DNA from: Flavobacteriales bacterium
GTDB taxonomy: Bacteria > Bacteroidota > Bacteroidia > Flavobacteriales_D > Sanyastnellaceae
Length of the DNA: 57,623 bases
Assembly: GCA_027491215.1 (NCBI GenBank)
Contig: JAIXWP010000039.1
Location: 1-57,623, forward strand
Direction of reading: 5' to 3'
Notes under the pieces: generated by a model
Database searches by the model: none
What the model saw: the letters and a program-made list of their open reading frames with translations, nothing else
Told to the model about the DNA's origin: nothing
Made by a program: the position numbers and the translations under genes
Part shown: in pieces, positions 44,835 through 52,991 of the stretch
Layout: every line of letters starts with the position of its first letter
Numbering within the stretch: position 1 is the stretch's first letter

Positions 44835-46214
44835 ATGAAAATAGAACAGATATATACAGGTTGTCTCGCGCAGGGAGCTTATTACATTGAGAGCAATGGA
44901 GAGGCAGCTATCATTGATCCTCTAAGAGAGGTTCAACCTTACATCAATCGAGCAGAAACAAACGGTGCGAAAATCAAATACATTTTTGAAACACACTTCC
45001 ACGCGGACTTCGTAAGTGGACACGTTGATCTTGCTAGAAAAACAGGCGCTTCCATCATTTATGGTCCTGAGGCCAATACGGAATACGAAGTGTACAATGC
45101 TAAGGATGGTCAAGAATTCGAGGTCGGAAATGTAAAGATCCGTGCAATTCATACACCTGGTCACACTCTCGAAAGTACGACATGGCTTTTAATTGATGAG
45201 AACGGAAAACCTCATTGCATCTTCACTGGAGACACCTTGTTTATTGGAGATGTAGGGCGTCCAGATCTTGCTATCAAAAATGGTTTAACTCAAGAAGACT
45301 TAGCTTCATTGCTTTTCGATTCATTGAGAAATAAAATCATGACTTTGCCGGATGACCTAATTGTATTTCCAGCTCACGGCGCGGGCAGTGCATGTGGGAA
45401 AAACATGAGCAAAGAAACAGAGGATACTCTAGGAAATCAGAAATCAACAAATTACGCATTGCGAGCGAATATGACTCGCGAAGAGTTCATCACTGAAGTA
45501 ACTACTGGTATAATGCCTGCACCTCAGTATTTCGCGAAGAATGCAATGATTAATAAAACGGGCTACGAAAGTTTGGACGCCATCATCACTCGTGGAAGTA
45601 AAGCACTTACTCCAGACGAGTTTGAAAGCGCTGCAAACGCTGAAGAGGCTATTATTCTTGATACAAGAGCAGGAGCCGAGTTTGTAAAAGCTCACATTCC
45701 GAATTCAATTTTTATAGGAATCGATGGTGGTTTCGCTCCATGGGTTGGTGCCCTAATTACTGATATCAATGCGCCGATTTTATTCTTAGCTCCAGAAGGA
45801 AGAGAAGAAGAAGTCATCACCAGATTGAGCCGTGTGGGTTACGATAACACGATCGGATTTTTGAAAGGAGGAATCGATGCATGGAAAAATGCAGGAAAGG
45901 AAGTGGAAACACTCCAGTCTGTTTCAGCTCAAGCTTTTGTTGAGGATCTTGACAAGACATCTTATGATGTGCTCGATGTGCGTAAGCCAGGAGAATTCGA
46001 AGGTGGCCATGTGGATGAAGCGACCAACCTTCCTCTAGACTTTATCAATGAGGAATTGAATAAGGTGGATAAGAATAAAACCTACTACGTGCATTGTGCA
46101 GGTGGATACAGATCACTAATCTATATCAGTATCTTGAAAGCAAGAGGATATGACAATTTGATCAATGTAGAAGGAGGATGGGCTGCAATCAAAGGACTCC
46201 TAGTAAATCATTAA
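44835..46214 (+). CDS. MBL-fold persulfide dioxygenase-like enzyme with two rhodanese domains
   Basis: A 459-residue fusion. The N-terminal metallo-beta-lactamase domain (about 1-240) has the metal motif THFHADFVSGH, the later HTPGHTLEST and FTGDTLFIGDVGRPD, as in ETHE1-type sulfur dioxygenases. The first rhodanese domain (about 265-365) has FLAPEGREEE where the active-site Cys loop should be, so it is likely inactive. The second (about 366-459) has VHCAGGYRS with the catalytic Cys near 420. The enzyme would oxidise or transfer persulfide sulfur. A terminator follows. Confidence 0.9.
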   Translation: MKIEQIYTGCLAQGAYYIESNGEAAIIDPLREVQPYINRAETNGAKIKYIFETHFHADFVSGHVDLARKTGASIIYGPEANTEYEVYNAKDGQEFEVGNVKIRAIHTPGHTLESTTWLLIDENGKPHCIFTGDTLFIGDVGRPDLAIKNGLTQEDLASLLFDSLRNKIMTLPDDLIVFPAHGAGSACGKNMSKETEDTLGNQKSTNYALRANMTREEFITEVTTGIMPAPQYFAKNAMINKTGYESLDAIITRGSKALTPDEFESAANAEEAIILDTRAGAEFVKAHIPNSIFIGIDGGFAPWVGALITDINAPILFLAPEGREEEVITRLSRVGYDNTIGFLKGGIDAWKNAGKEVETLQSVSAQAFVEDLDKTSYDVLDVRKPGEFEGGHVDEATNLPLDFINEELNKVDKNKTYYVHCAGGYRSLIYISILKARGYDNLINVEGGWAAIKGLLVNH

Positions 46215-46245
46215 TGAGACATCAGCTTCATTAAGCTATGAAATA

Positions 46246-46276
46246 AAAAAGCCGGTAGATTTTCTACCGGCTTTTT
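46246..46276. terminator. Bidirectional intrinsic terminator
   Basis: GCCGGTAGA (46251-46259) pairs with TCTACCGGC (46263-46271) over 9 bp, with an A run before and TTTTT after. It serves the MBL-rhodanese gene and, on the other strand, the pirin gene. Confidence 0.9.
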
Positions 46277-46279
46277 CTT

Positions 46280-47146
46280 TTATGCCATTGGAACTTCCAT
46301 GAGAAGTATTCGAGTATCTGAGTCTGCTTTGATATCGAGCGTGTCTACTGACCACACGCCGACAGCATCGCGCTCTTCGAGGGCTTGGCCTCCAATTGTT
46401 GCTTTTCCTTTAAGAATAAAAGCATACACACCATTCGTTGCGGGCTTTCTTATTTTATGCTGCAATGAGAATCCAGTACTCAGTTCTCCAAGATCAAACC
46501 AAGCATCCTGATGAACCCAAACACCATCATCATCTGCGCTTGGAGAAAGAATTTGCTGAAACTCATTCACTTTACCTTCTTTCAATTTGATTTGATCATA
46601 ACGAGGAGTAACTCCTTTTTTATTGGGGTACACCCAAATCTGCAAGAACTTTGTTTCCTTATTTGACTCACCGTTCATTTCGCTGTGGAAAATGCCAGTG
46701 CCAGCGCTCATGACTTGCACATCACCCGCTTGGATCACTTGCTCATTACCCATGCTATCCTTGTGAACAAGCTTACCCTCTAGTGGAATCGAGATGATTT
46801 CCATATTGTCATGAGGATGCTTGCTAAAGCCTGTGCCTCCTGCAATGATGTCATCATTGAGAACTCGCAACACACCAAAATTCATTCTTTCAGGGTTGTA
46901 GTAATTCGCGAATGAGAACGAATGGCGTGAATTCAACCATCCATGGTTGGCAAGGCCTCTTGAGTTTGCTTTATGTATAATCATGTTTGTGCTGATTTTT
47001 GAAGACTCCACCGGAATATGATTGAAGCCTACCTTTTCTTTTGGATGAGAGGATTCTTCTTCAGTGAGTCCTTTTGCCGCAACGGCAGTTACAGCGAGTG
47101 CACCTGTGCTGAGAAGTCCTTTTTTCAAAAAATCTTTTCTATCCAT
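46280..47146 (-). CDS. Pirin family protein with Tat-like signal
   Basis: A 288-residue bicupin. The N terminus is MDRKDFLKKGLLSTGALAVT, an RK variant of the twin-arginine motif followed by a hydrophobic stretch, so export through Tat is likely. The first cupin has metal ligands in FSKHPHDNMEIISIPL and GTGIFHSEMN (three His and one Glu), as in pirins and bacterial quercetinases. The second cupin lies at about 190-285. Physiological substrate unknown. Confidence 0.88.
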   Translation of the reverse strand: MDRKDFLKKGLLSTGALAVTAVAAKGLTEEESSHPKEKVGFNHIPVESSKISTNMIIHKANSRGLANHGWLNSRHSFSFANYYNPERMNFGVLRVLNDDIIAGGTGFSKHPHDNMEIISIPLEGKLVHKDSMGNEQVIQAGDVQVMSAGTGIFHSEMNGESNKETKFLQIWVYPNKKGVTPRYDQIKLKEGKVNEFQQILSPSADDDGVWVHQDAWFDLGELSTGFSLQHKIRKPATNGVYAFILKGKATIGGQALEERDAVGVWSVDTLDIKADSDTRILLMEVPMA

Positions 47147-47169
47147 GACGATTAATTTATTTATTAGCC

Positions 47170-47177
47170 CAAAATTA
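47170..47177 (-). promoter_or_regulatory. Candidate -7 box for the pirin gene
   Basis: On the minus strand TAATTTTG matches TAnnTTTG exactly, 23 bases before the ATG at 47146. The -33 element is weak. Confidence 0.4.
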
Positions 47178-47200
47178 CGATCACCAATTTAGTAATTCCA

Positions 47201-47938
47201 TTGATCTACATCAACACAATTATCTTCTTCTTGATTGCACTCATTTACAGTGCAGCCGGATTTGGAGGAGGTAGCCTTTATCTTGCAGTGTTATCCGAAA
47301 GTGGCTGGCCTCCTGAAAAACTTGTTTTCATTGCGCTTTCATGCAATTTCTTAGTAACACTTATTGGTGCCGTTCGGTTTCATTTCAACAAAGTAATTCC
47401 TTATAAAAGGCTTTGGCCCGTATTAGTGTTAAGTGTACCCTTTTCTTATTGGGCAAGCACTTGGAAAGTGACCGATCAATATTTTTACATAACACTTGCT
47501 TCTGCTTTAATGTTGGCTGCTATAGCAATGATAGCGCAATCATTGATGAAGAGGAATGCGTCAGAAGCCAAAAATCCAATTTGGATATACGCTATTGTTC
47601 CTTTCATGGGATTGTTGGCGGGAATGACGGGAATTGGTGGAGGAATTTATCTATCACCTTTATTGCATTTGAGCAATTGGGGCAAACCTAGAGAAATAGC
47701 GGCAGTAGCCTGTGTATTCATACTCATCAATTCGCTCGCGGGTCTTATTGCTCGTTGGTCTCAATTATCAGAGAGTTCGTTTTCTATTGAGCATGCGCTG
47801 TTACCTACAGCGGTTGTAGTGGGAGGTTATATAGGATCAAAACTCAGCGCAAAAATTTTAAGTCAGCAATGGATTCGTTGGATCACGATAGTAATCCTCA
47901 TCTTTGCAGCAACTCGAATATTCATTCGGTTTTTATGA
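47201..47938 (+). CDS. TauE/SafE family sulfite exporter-like permease
   Basis: A 245-residue membrane protein with about eight hydrophobic segments and the two family repeats GFGGGSLYLAVL and GMTGIGGGIYLSPLL. It starts at TTG, because the family-conserved first helix begins there and no upstream ATG exists. TauE/SafE members export sulfite or organosulfonates. The stop overlaps the moaD start (ATGA), so it is coupled to molybdopterin synthase genes; the functional link is not established. Confidence 0.87.
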   Translation: MIYINTIIFFLIALIYSAAGFGGGSLYLAVLSESGWPPEKLVFIALSCNFLVTLIGAVRFHFNKVIPYKRLWPVLVLSVPFSYWASTWKVTDQYFYITLASALMLAAIAMIAQSLMKRNASEAKNPIWIYAIVPFMGLLAGMTGIGGGIYLSPLLHLSNWGKPREIAAVACVFILINSLAGLIARWSQLSESSFSIEHALLPTAVVVGGYIGSKLSAKILSQQWIRWITIVILIFAATRIFIRFL

Positions 47939-48177
47939 AAATTAAAATTAAAGCTTTTGGTATAGCCGCAGATAAATGCGGTAAAAAAGAGTGGGAGCAA
48001 AGCTTCCCAGATCAGGTGCTTTTAAGTGTTGCTAGAAAAAATCTAAGTGCAGAGTTTCCTGCTTTAAGTGATATCATAAATCATTCATTAGCGCTAAATC
48101 AATCCTATATTCATGAAGATGTAGTGCTTAAAGAAGGTGATGAAATAGCAATCATTCCACCAGTAAGCGGAGGATAA
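47935..48177 (+). CDS. moaD: Molybdopterin synthase small subunit MoaD
   Basis: An 80-residue ubiquitin-fold sulfur carrier that ends in the essential Gly-Gly (IIPPVSGG). The start MKIKIKAFGIAADKCG matches the MoaD/ThiS family; a frame extension upstream lies inside the permease gene and is not needed. The overlap ATGA with the upstream stop and the one-base gap to moaE show translational coupling. Confidence 0.92.
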   Translation: MKIKIKAFGIAADKCGKKEWEQSFPDQVLLSVARKNLSAEFPALSDIINHSLALNQSYIHEDVVLKEGDEIAIIPPVSGG

Positions 48178-48178
48178 A

Positions 48179-48598
48179 ATGAGCAAACATATTCAGCTTT
48201 TACATACCATATTATCTTCCTCTGAGGCAGACCAGTGGCTGCGTTCGAAGGATGATGGTGCGGTTGTATTATTTGTTGGAAATATAAGAGGTCATAATCG
48301 CGGGAGTGAAGTAGTACAAATTGATTTTGAGGCCTATGATGAAATGGCGCTCAAAGAACTACATAAAATAGCAGATGTGCTCATCCAAGAGTTTTCCTTG
48401 TCGCGTGTTTGGATTGAACATCGACTTGGTACTGTTTTGCCTTCTGAAACGGCTATAATTGCTGGTGTGTCCGCAGCACATAGAGATAAAGCCTTTCACG
48501 CTCTAGAGGAATTGATGCATCGATTAAAACAAACGGTGCCCATTTGGAAAAAAGAAATATACACGGATGGACATCATTGGGTGAACTCAACACCATAA
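48179..48598 (+). CDS. moaE: Molybdopterin synthase catalytic subunit MoaE
   Basis: A 139-residue protein that, with thiocarboxylated MoaD, puts the dithiolene sulfurs into molybdopterin. Family motifs are DDGAVVLFVGNIRGHNRG, VQIDFEAYDEMA, VWIEHRLGTVLPSETAI, and the C-terminal active-site segment PIWKKEIYTDGHHW with its Lys residues. The other cofactor genes (moaA, moaC, moeA) are not in the window. Confidence 0.94.
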   Translation: MSKHIQLLHTILSSSEADQWLRSKDDGAVVLFVGNIRGHNRGSEVVQIDFEAYDEMALKELHKIADVLIQEFSLSRVWIEHRLGTVLPSETAIIAGVSAAHRDKAFHALEELMHRLKQTVPIWKKEIYTDGHHWVNSTP

Positions 48599-51115
48599 TT
48601 AGAAAGGAAATCCAATACCCAAATTGAACGCTCGATTGACACGGAAAGTAGGAGGATTGTCGCTGTCAGAAATATTTGCAAGAAACTGATTGTATTCTGT
48701 TTTTGGTTCCCAAAACCAGCGTTCACCTTCAATTTTAATAGGATCTTTGATTTGAAAACCAAGGTCAAATCTGACAAGGAAATATTCGAAATCTAAACGA
48801 ATACCCATGCCGCTTCCAATGGCTAATTCATCTATAAACTTAGCTGATTTAAACTCCGCACCCGGACGAGTAGGGTCTTCATTCAGCAACCAAATATTTC
48901 CTGCATCCACAAAGAAAGCAGCTTGAAACATTTGTGTAAGCTTGAAGCGATATTCAAAGTTCATTTCAATTTTGACATCACCAATATTGTTGAAAGTCTT
49001 GATATCAGTGGTGTCACGGTAAGAGCCAGGACCTAGAGTTCTTGCCTGCCATGCGCGTATACCGTTGGCACCACCTGCAAAAAAGCTTTCTTCAAACGGA
49101 AGTACAGTTAGATTTTTTCCAGCCACTCCCAGTCCACCACTTGCTCTAAATACAAACCCATTTCTTTCATTTAAATTAAAGTAGTAGCGTGAATCTCCAT
49201 CTACTTTGACGTAGTCCGCATATTGAATTCCTCCAAAATAATAGCTGCCATTTTCATCTTGCTTTACATCTAGAATATTTGCTATCGCTCTAGGAATGAC
49301 CTTTCCAGCTACTTCAACACCATATTTATGATAGAAATAATGGCGTTGGTATTTTGCCTTTTGAGTGTTTTGAATAAAGTCAACACCAAAAGAATGAACT
49401 AAGTGATTCTGATAGGAGTTGGCAAGAAAGCTATCATTTAAACGGCTGATGAACGCATCAAACTCGGGAGATTTTTTGATGTCAATAATGCTAAGATCCC
49501 AGTGCACAATGAATTTTGTGCCTTTATCTTTATTCTCAGTAAACCCCCATAGTGTGCGAAGTTGAGTTAGTGTGCGCTCATAGTCAGGGCGTCGCTGGTA
49601 GTTCAAAGCAAGTGAGAAGTTGGTATAAGGCTCACTGTTCTTTTTCATTTTCACAAAAGGAGTACCCACAATCCTTGGAATACGAAGCGATAATTCCGGT
49701 CCGAATTCAAATGTGTTCAATTGAAGGGATCGACGCACATCTTCTGTTCCATCTTCATTTTGACTTGTTTCATTGATGGCACGGGTAGCTTCAAAACCGG
49801 TCACAATTTTAAACTCGAGACTTTCTGCCCCTCGGAAAACGTTTTTGTGTTTGTAAACCAAGTTCCCATATACACCTGTATTTCCGGAACGGTTAGTCAG
49901 ACGTGGATCGACACTGACGATTTGTTTTTTTGCGGGGTTTAATCTTATGAAAGCGTCCAGAATATATACACCATTTGAATCGGCTGAAGGTCTTGGAATA
50001 AGCTGAATATTCACAGCTTTACTTGTGCCAAGTTGAGTATATCGTTTGTAGGTAAGGTCTACACGATCCTTTTGATACATTTCATTTGTATTGAAAAGGG
50101 TAGTGTAAGAGATCAGACTTTCTTTTATAGACGGTTCACCATTGCTAATTATAGTCAGGCCATTATATCGTAAAGTGTCTTTGAAAGCCTCGTCAGGATT
50201 GAGAGGGTCGCTTTCCGTGTAGACATAAATATTTCCAATATAATACTTCTTGTGGGGCACATCTACTAGTGAGTCACGCTGATTTATAGCGGGCAATTTT
50301 GGAGTACGGAGTCTTAGGATAACATCTGCTTTTTTACCGCCAACGGCGCTATCTACATCAAATGTGATATAATCTTTTGTAAATTCATAATAGCCTCGAT
50401 TGTTAAAGAAATTGGCTATTCGTTCACGTTCACCATCCATCACATCTTCGTCAAACAGCATGTTTGGCTTCAATGTGGATTCTGCAATGATGTCTTCCGT
50501 GCGCTTGGCCATTGCCACATCTTCAATTTGAAATGAGATGTTTCTGAGACGATAAGGCTCATTGGGAAAGACATGATAGGTTACTTTCGTTTTTTCACCT
50601 TTTCTCCAAAAAACAATTCCTTTGTTTTTATAAATAACTTCAGGAATCACCTGATTATTGAAGAAACCTCTCTTTTTGAGGTAAACGCTCATTTGTTGAG
50701 CACTGCTCTTCATCTTTGCGCTGTCAAGCTCAGCTGGCGGTTCTCCTACAGTGTAGGCCATCCACATCCAAGGACTCTGACATGACTTGGGTTTTTTACC
50801 CTTCGCGGATCTTCTTTTATTCTTTTTTACACATCTTATCGCAGCGCGCTTCTCGCTTCTTTCGAGGGCTCCTTTTGGAACAAGGGTGTAAATACCAAGA
50901 TTGAATCGAGCAAGAAAAATTCTACGGTTTGGTTTGAATTTCGTCAGTGATAGAAGCTCGGAGTTTTCTACTCTGTAGGCATCTGGCTCATCGTGAACTT
51001 TTATTCTATGCTTTTTGAAGTAGACTTCGTCTTCTCTAATTCTGTGAAAAATGGTGCACGAACTGAGTCCTGCGGCCATTATCAAAATCAGAGAAAAAAG
51101 TCTTATCAATTTCAT
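48599..51115 (-). CDS. BamA/TamA-like outer-membrane lipoprotein (TamL)
   Basis: An 838-residue lipoprotein (lipobox GLSSC, Cys near 20). POTRA-like repeats occupy the first half and a 16-strand Omp85 barrel the C-terminal half (ESFFAGGANGIRAWQAR is the barrel signature; the last residues are NLGIGFPF with the terminal Phe that BAM recognises). TamL is the lipidated Bacteroidota form of TamA and probably pairs with a TamB homologue. It is divergent from an RNA methyltransferase gene, a common arrangement in the group. It converges on moaE with no gap. Confidence 0.9.
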   Translation of the reverse strand: MKLIRLFSLILIMAAGLSSCTIFHRIREDEVYFKKHRIKVHDEPDAYRVENSELLSLTKFKPNRRIFLARFNLGIYTLVPKGALERSEKRAAIRCVKKNKRRSAKGKKPKSCQSPWMWMAYTVGEPPAELDSAKMKSSAQQMSVYLKKRGFFNNQVIPEVIYKNKGIVFWRKGEKTKVTYHVFPNEPYRLRNISFQIEDVAMAKRTEDIIAESTLKPNMLFDEDVMDGERERIANFFNNRGYYEFTKDYITFDVDSAVGGKKADVILRLRTPKLPAINQRDSLVDVPHKKYYIGNIYVYTESDPLNPDEAFKDTLRYNGLTIISNGEPSIKESLISYTTLFNTNEMYQKDRVDLTYKRYTQLGTSKAVNIQLIPRPSADSNGVYILDAFIRLNPAKKQIVSVDPRLTNRSGNTGVYGNLVYKHKNVFRGAESLEFKIVTGFEATRAINETSQNEDGTEDVRRSLQLNTFEFGPELSLRIPRIVGTPFVKMKKNSEPYTNFSLALNYQRRPDYERTLTQLRTLWGFTENKDKGTKFIVHWDLSIIDIKKSPEFDAFISRLNDSFLANSYQNHLVHSFGVDFIQNTQKAKYQRHYFYHKYGVEVAGKVIPRAIANILDVKQDENGSYYFGGIQYADYVKVDGDSRYYFNLNERNGFVFRASGGLGVAGKNLTVLPFEESFFAGGANGIRAWQARTLGPGSYRDTTDIKTFNNIGDVKIEMNFEYRFKLTQMFQAAFFVDAGNIWLLNEDPTRPGAEFKSAKFIDELAIGSGMGIRLDFEYFLVRFDLGFQIKDPIKIEGERWFWEPKTEYNQFLANISDSDNPPTFRVNRAFNLGIGFPF

Positions 51116-51159
51116 CCTAGAGAATCGTGTTATCTTGCGACCGCAATTTCCGTCAAAAA

Positions 51160-51900
51160 ATGCTGCCGATAAAAAAAGATATTAAGTTGGTTAGATCTCT
51201 TCAACAAAAAAAGTTTAGAAGAGAAAATCAATTATTTCTTGTCGAAGGTAAGAAAATGGTAGAGGAGGCCTTGGCCTCTCAATGGGAAATACACAGTTGG
51301 TATTCAACAGATCCATCTGTTCTTGAGAAACACCAAGGCGGTTTTCAAGTGACTGCCAAGGAGATGGAGATGATGTCTGCACTGAATACACCCTCCACAC
51401 ATCTTGCGGTTCTTCATAGTTTCAATCGCCCTTTAGCATTGCCAGAAGATGGAATGGTGCTCTTATTAGACGGTATTTCTGATCCAGGAAATCTCGGCAC
51501 AATCCTACGAACTGCGGAGTGGTTTGGTATTTCGAAAGTATATTGTTCTGAAGATACCGTGGAGTTATTTAATCCTAAGGTGGTACAGTCAACGATGGGA
51601 AGTATCTTCCGAGTATCCCTCTTTTATACAGATCTCCCTCAGATTATTGAAGAAATAAAAGCGAAGAAAGGCAGTGTCTATGGAGCAGATCTAGAAGGTG
51701 AAAATGCTTTTGCTTGCGAGTTTAGTAAGCTCAGCGCTCTAGTAATAGGAAGCGAGAGTCATGGGATACGCCCGAATATAGAATCCATATTAAGTCAAAA
51801 AGTATTTATCCCTGGAGCAGGAAAAGCGGAGTCATTAAACGCAGGAATCGCCGCAGGAATATTGATGGGACAATGGTTCTCTACTACAAAGGCTTCTTGA
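51160..51900 (+). CDS. SpoU/TrmH-type RNA 2'-O-methyltransferase
   Basis: A 246-residue enzyme. An RNA-binding L30e-like N domain (LFLVEGKKMVEEAL) precedes a SPOUT domain with its three motifs: SDPGNLGTILRTAEWFG, VIGSESHGI and ESLNAGIAAGILM. It methylates ribose in rRNA or tRNA; the target is not evident. I prefer the ATG at 51160 to the GTG at 51127 because the family begins near there. The stop overlaps the convergent DUF4340 gene by 17 bases. Confidence 0.88.
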   Translation: MLPIKKDIKLVRSLQQKKFRRENQLFLVEGKKMVEEALASQWEIHSWYSTDPSVLEKHQGGFQVTAKEMEMMSALNTPSTHLAVLHSFNRPLALPEDGMVLLLDGISDPGNLGTILRTAEWFGISKVYCSEDTVELFNPKVVQSTMGSIFRVSLFYTDLPQIIEEIKAKKGSVYGADLEGENAFACEFSKLSALVIGSESHGIRPNIESILSQKVFIPGAGKAESLNAGIAAGILMGQWFSTTKAS

Positions 51901-52936
51901 GATAAGCTCCCAAAGGAAGTAAGATTGGATTGAACACAAATTTTTGCGCTAAAGCAAATTCTCCTTCTTCTGTTCTTGCCCAGTAAAAATTACCATCCCA
52001 TGGTGATTCGTTACCTTGAGCATCGAATTCTCTTTTGGCAGCTCTCTTATTGTAGAGATTCAACTCTTTCACTTTGCCTGTATTCTCTTTCACGCGCAGC
52101 GTGAATGCAGGAACAACTTTATTAATGCTGTCCATTGCTTCACGACGCAAGAGCGTATTGTAAGAATCAAAGTGAACTTTTTTAAAGAGTATTAACAGGT
52201 CTTTGACAGCGACACTATCATAATTAGGAATACTTGTGCTGAATGCTTGAACTCCTGGCTGATAGCCTGCAAAAAGGGAGATATCATTTCCGCCTTTATA
52301 TTGCACACCGAATGAGTTCTGTGGATTGTAATTATCTATTACTTGTATTTCCGAGAACTCAAGATTAGGATAAGCAAAGTAACCTGTATAACGCCATTCC
52401 ATTTCATCTGTAAAAAATCGAGGAGTAAGGAAACCTGTGAATCCCTCCATATGTGTGATGTATGGATCTTCTGCGCGACCAATTCCAGGAATTTCTAACA
52501 GCATTACCGTCCCCATGTGATCAGGAGTTGAGGTACCAACATAATAAATCTTGGCTGGTTCATCACCTCCAGTATAGATCTCTACTTTTTTTCCAGCGGA
52601 TGCTAAAACGCGCATCATATTGTCACGACTTGCTGCTGAAACAGCCCCTCGTACACGAATCCTATTGATTGTTTGCAAAAGATTATTGACAGCATCACGG
52701 CGGGCTTTATACTTTCCGTTAAGCATCCAAAGCCCATTATTTGGCGTACGCTCAATCGTTACAGATTTACCATTGTTATCTGTGAGAAATATCTTATTAA
52801 TACTAGCGGTGTCTTGAATTGCAAATTCTGTCAACGGCTGACCCGAAAGGGTTGATCCTGATTGTTTATTATAAATAAAAATGGCTGCTGCCCCTAGAAC
52901 TACGAATGCAATTAATAAGATAATATTTCTCTTCAT
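51884..52936 (-). CDS. DUF4340 family membrane-anchored protein
   Basis: A 350-residue protein with one N-terminal helix (residues 5-23) and a large beta-rich periplasmic part; KIFLTDNNGKSVTIERTPNNG and a repeat of the same kind follow the DUF4340 pattern. In many bacteria DUF4340 genes sit beside GldG-like ABC auxiliary genes, and here it lies 55 bases after gldG on the same strand, so they probably act together. No molecular function is known. Confidence 0.85.
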   Translation of the reverse strand: MKRNIILLIAFVVLGAAAIFIYNKQSGSTLSGQPLTEFAIQDTASINKIFLTDNNGKSVTIERTPNNGLWMLNGKYKARRDAVNNLLQTINRIRVRGAVSAASRDNMMRVLASAGKKVEIYTGGDEPAKIYYVGTSTPDHMGTVMLLEIPGIGRAEDPYITHMEGFTGFLTPRFFTDEMEWRYTGYFAYPNLEFSEIQVIDNYNPQNSFGVQYKGGNDISLFAGYQPGVQAFSTSIPNYDSVAVKDLLILFKKVHFDSYNTLLRREAMDSINKVVPAFTLRVKENTGKVKELNLYNKRAAKREFDAQGNESPWDGNFYWARTEEGEFALAQKFVFNPILLPLGAYLKKPL

Positions 52937-52991
52937 CCTCTCACGATTTCATTTTTACTATATCCATTACCGAATGAACGCTCATTCGGTT

